Source: Flavobacteriales bacterium (GTDB lineage Bacteria; Bacteroidota; Bacteroidia; Flavobacteriales_F; PHOS-HE28). Taken from it: a stretch of DNA of 64,000 nt. The DNA is taken from positions 124,001 to 188,000 of the forward strand of contig JACJZI010000007.1 in the NCBI GenBank assembly GCA_020635655.1, given 5' to 3'. The notes under the pieces are model-generated. The model saw only the letters and a list, made by a program, of their open reading frames with translations. It did no database searches and was not told where the DNA came from. Shown here in pieces: positions 59,965 to 64,000 of this stretch (its first letter is position 1; every line of letters begins with the position of its first letter). A program made the translations under genes and the position numbers.

Positions 59965-61448
59965 ACCCCATCATGAAGACCGTTCTCATCACCGCGTTCG
60001 TGCTGCCTGCGGCCGTTGCCTGCGGCCAGATGCTCGACCCATCCTTCGGTACCGGTGGCATGACCACCTTCGACGCCGGCGGTCAGGAGGCGCCGACCTC
60101 CGCGGCCCTGATGGACGACGGCCGCATCGTCGTCGCCGGATGGACCAACACCGCGCTCTTTCTGCTGCGCTACACGTTGAACGGCCAGCTCGATCCGTCC
60201 TTCGGTGTCAATGGCGTGGTGATGCCCACCGAAGGCAGTGGCATCACGACCAAGGCCTGGGACGTGGTGGTCCTTGCGGATGGACGCATCATTGTCGCCG
60301 GATCGATCAGCAGTTCAGGCCTGATCCATTTCCTTGTTCGCCGCTATCTGTCCAATGGCGACCTGGACATGTCCTTCGGCAGTTCCGGCCAATGGGTCTC
60401 ATCGTGGAGCGATATCGAAGAACCGCGCGGCATCGTGCTTCAAAGCGATGGCAAGATCCTGCTATGCGGCAGGACCACCCTATCCGGCCAGCGCGGCTGC
60501 GTGGTGCGACTGGATGTGGACGGCACCCTGGACACCTCGTTCGGATCCTCCGGGATGTTCCAGTTCCCGATCGCTTCGCCGATCTCGTTCGCGTGGTCGA
60601 TGGCCTTGCAGACCGACGGCAAGGTGCTGGTCACGGGCGATTCCAATTGGGGGGACGACGCGTGGTGCCTGCGCCTGACGACGGATGGCGTCCTGGACGG
60701 TCCGTTCGGCACCGCCGGCCTGATCACAATCACCGATGCGAACAATTACGACAGTGGGTTCCGCCTGCTGTCGCGCGCCGATGGCACGTTCTTCTGGATG
60801 GTCTGGCGGTCCAATACCATGAGCAACGGCGAAGTGGACCTCTACCACGTGGACAATGATGGCGGCTATCTCCCTTACGGCCCCTCGATCGGTGCGCCAC
60901 TGGCCACGGGTAACGAGGCCTACTCCATGCACCTCGATGCGGCGGACAGGTTGCTGGTCTTCGGTGATGAACTGATCGGCACTTCCAATTCGCTCTTCCT
61001 GGCCCGGAATGCCGCGACCGGCGATCCGGATGCTTCGTTCGGCACCAATGGAGCACTTCAGGACCTCGGATCCATCGTGGGAGCTTATTGTCGCGAGATG
61101 ATGGTGCGTCCCGATGGCGACGTGGTGCTCCTCGCCGACCGGCACGACGGGCCGACCACGGACGTGCTGCTCATGCAATACACCGGCATACCGGCGGGGA
61201 TCCCAACGAACGCGGCCGAGGCGCTCGTTTCGGTGACGGACCTGTCGGACGCCTCGTTCCTGATCCATTCCTCCGGCCCCCCGATCGATCACATCCGGGT
61301 ATGTGACGGCCTGGGACGTGCCGTGCTGGAACAGGAAGGTGATGGGGATGAAATGATGATCGACCTCCACGATCTCCCGTCCGGGTGGTATTTCGCATCA
61401 CTGATGATCGCCGGCGGACGGATCGACCGAAAGATGCTCCGACCCTGA
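59961..61448 (+). CDS. Second delta-60 repeat secreted protein (tandem paralogue)
   Basis: 495 residues. ATG 59961 overlaps the upstream stop (ATGA); ATG 59973 (MKTVLITAFVLPAAVACGQ) also gives a good signal peptide. Repeats such as DPSFGTGGMTTFDAGG, AALMDDGRIVVAGW and DASFGTNGALQD match the preceding protein. The C-terminus (ISVTDLSDASFLIHSSG read approximately, DGLGRAVLEQEGDG, LPSGWYFASLMIAGGRI) is a weaker T9SS-like sorting domain. Gene duplication followed by divergence is the simplest origin. Confidence 0.88.
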   Translation: MNPIMKTVLITAFVLPAAVACGQMLDPSFGTGGMTTFDAGGQEAPTSAALMDDGRIVVAGWTNTALFLLRYTLNGQLDPSFGVNGVVMPTEGSGITTKAWDVVVLADGRIIVAGSISSSGLIHFLVRRYLSNGDLDMSFGSSGQWVSSWSDIEEPRGIVLQSDGKILLCGRTTLSGQRGCVVRLDVDGTLDTSFGSSGMFQFPIASPISFAWSMALQTDGKVLVTGDSNWGDDAWCLRLTTDGVLDGPFGTAGLITITDANNYDSGFRLLSRADGTFFWMVWRSNTMSNGEVDLYHVDNDGGYLPYGPSIGAPLATGNEAYSMHLDAADRLLVFGDELIGTSNSLFLARNAATGDPDASFGTNGALQDLGSIVGAYCREMMVRPDGDVVLLADRHDGPTTDVLLMQYTGIPAGIPTNAAEALVSVTDLSDASFLIHSSGPPIDHIRVCDGLGRAVLEQEGDGDEMMIDLHDLPSGWYFASLMIAGGRIDRKMLRP

Positions 61449-61451
61449 CCC

Positions 61452-62099
61452 ATGAGCGGCTCCCCCATCCGCGTCATCGCGTTCGATGACAACAAGGACC
61501 TGCGCGACATGTTCCGCCTGCTGGTGGACGCGCAACCGGACATGATCTGCGTGGCCGTTCACCCCGACCTATCGCAACTGATGCGCGACCTGGACGCCGC
61601 CCAGCCGGACGTGATCGTGATGGATATCCAGATGCCGGGCACGAACGGCATCGATGGCGTGTGCATGATCAAGGCCCGCTTCCCGCAGGCACGCATCCTG
61701 ATGCAAACGGTCTTCGACGATGAGGACAAGATCTTCGATGCTATCCGTGCGGGAGCCAGCGGGTACATCCTGAAGTCCGCGTCGACCGAAGAAATGCTGA
61801 AGGCCATCCGCGACACACATGCCGGCGGATCGGCGATGACGCCCGCCGTGGCCTCCAAGGTGCTGGAGCATTTCCGGGCCGATATGCCGGCGCAGGCGCA
61901 CACCACGCACAACCTGAGCGACCGCGAAAAGCAGGTGCTTGCACTGCTCGTGAAGGGCCGCAGCTACAAGATGATAGCGGACGAGCTCGGCATCAGTTTC
62001 CACACGGTGGACAGCCACATCCGCAAGATCTACGAGAAGCTGCACGTGAGCGGCATGACCGAGGCCGTGAGCAAGGCGATGCGCGACCGCATCGTTTGA
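61452..62099 (+). CDS. NarL/LuxR-family response regulator
   Basis: 215 residues. Receiver domain (VIAFDDNKDLRDMF acidic pair, VIVMDIQMPGTNG phospho-acceptor Asp, YILKSAS lysine) and a C-terminal GerE/LuxR helix-turn-helix (LSDREKQVLALLVKGRSYKMIADELGISFHTVDSHIRKIYEKL read in parts). It is the likely partner of the sensor starting at 62145. It begins three bases after the second delta-60 gene. Confidence 0.93.
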   Translation: MSGSPIRVIAFDDNKDLRDMFRLLVDAQPDMICVAVHPDLSQLMRDLDAAQPDVIVMDIQMPGTNGIDGVCMIKARFPQARILMQTVFDDEDKIFDAIRAGASGYILKSASTEEMLKAIRDTHAGGSAMTPAVASKVLEHFRADMPAQAHTTHNLSDREKQVLALLVKGRSYKMIADELGISFHTVDSHIRKIYEKLHVSGMTEAVSKAMRDRIV

Positions 62100-62132
62100 T
62101 CGTGCCGGCCCGTTCCTTTCGGTCCGGCCCGA

Positions 62133-62140
62133 TAACTTCC
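62133..62140 (+). promoter_or_regulatory. Candidate -7 element abutting the propeller-sensor start
   Basis: TAACTTCC (two mismatches to TAnnTTTG) ends four bases before the GTG at 62145. Confidence 0.3.
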
Positions 62141-62144
62141 CCAG

Positions 62145-64000
62145 GTGGTCATCCCCGCCCATCGGTCACTGATCGGCACCGTGCTCCTTCTCGGAGCCCT
62201 TCACGGCGCTTTTGCGCAAGACCTCCATTTCCAGCACCTCACGACCGCGGATGGTCTGAGCGACAACGCCATCACCTGCGTGTTCGAGGACCGGGCCGGG
62301 TACATCTGGGTGGGCACCGAGCATGGTCTGGACCGCTACGACGGCAACCGCGTCGACCGCTTCCGTGACCTGGACCCGCAACTGGACGATGATCACATCA
62401 CGGGGATCGTTCAGGAATTGAACGGCGTGCTATGGATCACCACGCTGGGCGACGGCCTGGTGCGACTGGATCCCGTGCGGCGCACCGCTCGACGCTTTCG
62501 CCACAGCACCACGGACGCTTCCTCGATCGGTGGGGACCGATTGAACTGCGTCCTCGACCTGAACGATACCACGCTGTCGATCGGCGCTGAGCAACCCGCG
62601 CTCATCTTCATGGACAAGCGCACGTTCACGTTCACCAACTGGAGCGACAGCAGCAGCGTTTCCCCCGGTGCTGCGGACCATCCGGCAAAGCCGATCAACG
62701 GCTGGTGCCACGCCATCGTGCCATTGAGCAACGGTCGCCTCTGGTTCGGCATGCTGAACAACCACTACAGCTTCATCGCGGACCGGTCCACCGGTCAAGT
62801 GCGCGACACGCTCTTCATCGTGCGACCCGCCGCGCAGACGCATACGTGCGCGGTGGAGATGAACGGCATGCTCTATTGCGGAGGTTGGCAGGACGGCATC
62901 GACCGCCTGGACCTGGACCACCCGGAAAAGCGTTCACTGATCGACCTGCCGGACCAGGTGACCGGCCTGGTGCCTTGGAACGGTGGGCTGCTCGTCGCAA
63001 CAAGGGACAGCGGACTGGTATGGATCAATGAAGGCGATGCCATGCGCCGAGGCTGCCGCCATGAGCGCACCGATCCATCCAGCCTCGCCAGCGACCGCCT
63101 GCGCTGCCTGTTGCGCGACCGTGGCGGTAACCTGTGGGTGGGCACGGAGGACGGCCTGGACGTGTATGCTCCCATGGTGTGGCGTACGCGAACGATCCCA
63201 CTGGCCACGGGAGCTGGTCACGCGGCCGATATCCTCTTCTTCGGTATCGAGGAACGCACGAGCAGCCTGATCGACGTGTTCACCTCGGAAGGCCTCTTCC
63301 ATGTGGACCTACGGACCGCCAAGGTCGATCTGGAACCCCTCGTGCTCAACCGACGCAGGTACCAACCGACGGTCCAATGCGAACTGGCCGACGGGCGACG
63401 CCTGATCGGCACCGAGACCGGGATCCTTGAACGCGGTCGCGCACTGGAGAACACACTGGAAGGCGTGCAGTTCATGGAGCCGGACGGCGATGTGTTCGCT
63501 CCAGGCGATCTTTTCCAGGTGCGTGGGATGATCGCCGACGATGGAGCCCCGCACGATCGGATGATCATCGCAGCGCTCGGTTTCGGGATGCGAAGCCTTG
63601 ATCTTGACAAGGGTGTGATCGAGCCGAAAGCCCCGGAGGGAGATCGCTGGAATTCCACCACCTGGAACCAGGTGCGTCGGCTGGTGCGCGATGCGGATGG
63701 CCGTTACTGGGGCGCCACGGCGGCCGGTGTGATGCGCTGGGATCCCCCGACGGGCCTGGTCCGCTACTGGGGCGAGGAGGAAGGTCTGCTCGACGGGGAC
63801 GTCCGCGATCTCGTCATCAGCCGCGATAAGCTGTACGTGCTCATGAGCAGCAGGCTCGCAACGATCGTGTCGGACCACCTGTCGACCCTCCCGGCCCCAC
63901 CAGGCGATGTGGCATCCCTTTTCGGCGCCACGCGCGATGACCATGGCCGGTTATGGTGCACCAGCGATGACGGACTCCTGCGGTTCGATCCCCGCGACCG
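62145..64000 (+). CDS. Two-component sensor with Reg_prop beta-propeller (partial, runs off right edge)
   Basis: An open frame from GTG 62145 to the window end, 618 residues visible. The start is a GTG, giving signal peptide VVIPAHRSLIGTVLLLGALHGAFAQ. The extracytoplasmic part begins LHFQHLTTADGLSDNAITCVFEDRAGYIWVGTEHGLDRYDG, a perfect two-component-regulator propeller opening, and repeats the pattern at LLRDRGGNLWVGTEDGLDVY and VRDADGRYWGATAAGVMRW. Complete proteins of this type have a Y_Y_Y domain, a membrane helix and a HisKA_3 kinase, which pairs with NarL-type regulators such as the one just upstream. The kinase part lies outside the window. Confidence 0.85.
   Translation, partial: MVIPAHRSLIGTVLLLGALHGAFAQDLHFQHLTTADGLSDNAITCVFEDRAGYIWVGTEHGLDRYDGNRVDRFRDLDPQLDDDHITGIVQELNGVLWITTLGDGLVRLDPVRRTARRFRHSTTDASSIGGDRLNCVLDLNDTTLSIGAEQPALIFMDKRTFTFTNWSDSSSVSPGAADHPAKPINGWCHAIVPLSNGRLWFGMLNNHYSFIADRSTGQVRDTLFIVRPAAQTHTCAVEMNGMLYCGGWQDGIDRLDLDHPEKRSLIDLPDQVTGLVPWNGGLLVATRDSGLVWINEGDAMRRGCRHERTDPSSLASDRLRCLLRDRGGNLWVGTEDGLDVYAPMVWRTRTIPLATGAGHAADILFFGIEERTSSLIDVFTSEGLFHVDLRTAKVDLEPLVLNRRRYQPTVQCELADGRRLIGTETGILERGRALENTLEGVQFMEPDGDVFAPGDLFQVRGMIADDGAPHDRMIIAALGFGMRSLDLDKGVIEPKAPEGDRWNSTTWNQVRRLVRDADGRYWGATAAGVMRWDPPTGLVRYWGEEEGLLDGDVRDLVISRDKLYVLMSSRLATIVSDHLSTLPAPPGDVASLFGATRDDHGRLWCTSDDGLLRFDPRD

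Overview
The window is about 64 kb of GC-rich DNA from a Bacteroidota chromosome, most likely a Flavobacteriales-like lineage. Several signs point there. Many secreted proteins end in a type IX secretion (T9SS) C-terminal sorting domain. There are gldA, gldF and gldG homologues. Promoters carry the Bacteroidota -7 element TAnnTTTG, and ribosome binding sites are weak. The genome-wide preference for G or C at third codon positions produces many long antisense open frames that are not genes. No phage, insertion sequence, CRISPR array or rRNA was seen; there are two tRNA genes (Thr-CGT and Ser-TGA).

Layout from left to right. 1-11 kb: the start of a small secreted protein gene, a DAO-type oxidoreductase, tRNA-Thr, a cobalamin riboswitch driving a T9SS-tagged beta-propeller protein that resembles the B12-binding protein BtuG, an acetyltransferase, a beta-barrel protein, an EF-G paralogue, a flavin-dependent halogenase-like oxidoreductase and an M1 peptidase. 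10.7-17 kb: a signalling block with a lone receiver protein divergent from a ThiF/E1-like enzyme, an acyltransferase-like protein, a 7TM sensor kinase and a receiver-PAS-kinase hybrid. 17.6-23.8 kb: a phenylacetate degradation cluster (paaE divergent from paaABCDGH) with repeat elements in its gaps. 23.9-30 kb: a YceI lipoprotein, a DUF2461 protein, an alkylguanine methyltransferase and a gldA-gldF-gldG-DUF4340 operon.

30.1-34.3 kb: a tightly coupled four-gene operon (C39-like peptidase, RimK-like ATP-grasp ligase, GCS2-family ligase, N-formylglutamate amidohydrolase) that looks like a pathway for making and trimming an unknown peptide-like amide. 34.4-52.7 kb: T9SS cargo proteins (LamG, M36 peptidase, modular repeat protein, M1 peptidase) mixed with housekeeping genes (PhnP-like hydrolase, tRNA-Ser, GWxTD protein, glycosyltransferase, aroQ, xerD, DUF2905). 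52.8-64 kb: a LytTR regulator, another T9SS protein, phosphoenolpyruvate synthase, two tandem delta-60 repeat T9SS proteins, a NarL-type regulator and the beginning of a propeller-type sensor kinase that runs off the right edge.

Three sets deserve most attention as possibly undescribed systems: the riboswitch-controlled T9SS BtuG-like protein, the C39/ATP-grasp/GCS2/amidohydrolase operon, and the ThiF plus acyltransferase-like pair placed beside two sensor kinases. All functions are inferred from motifs read by eye; no database search was run.
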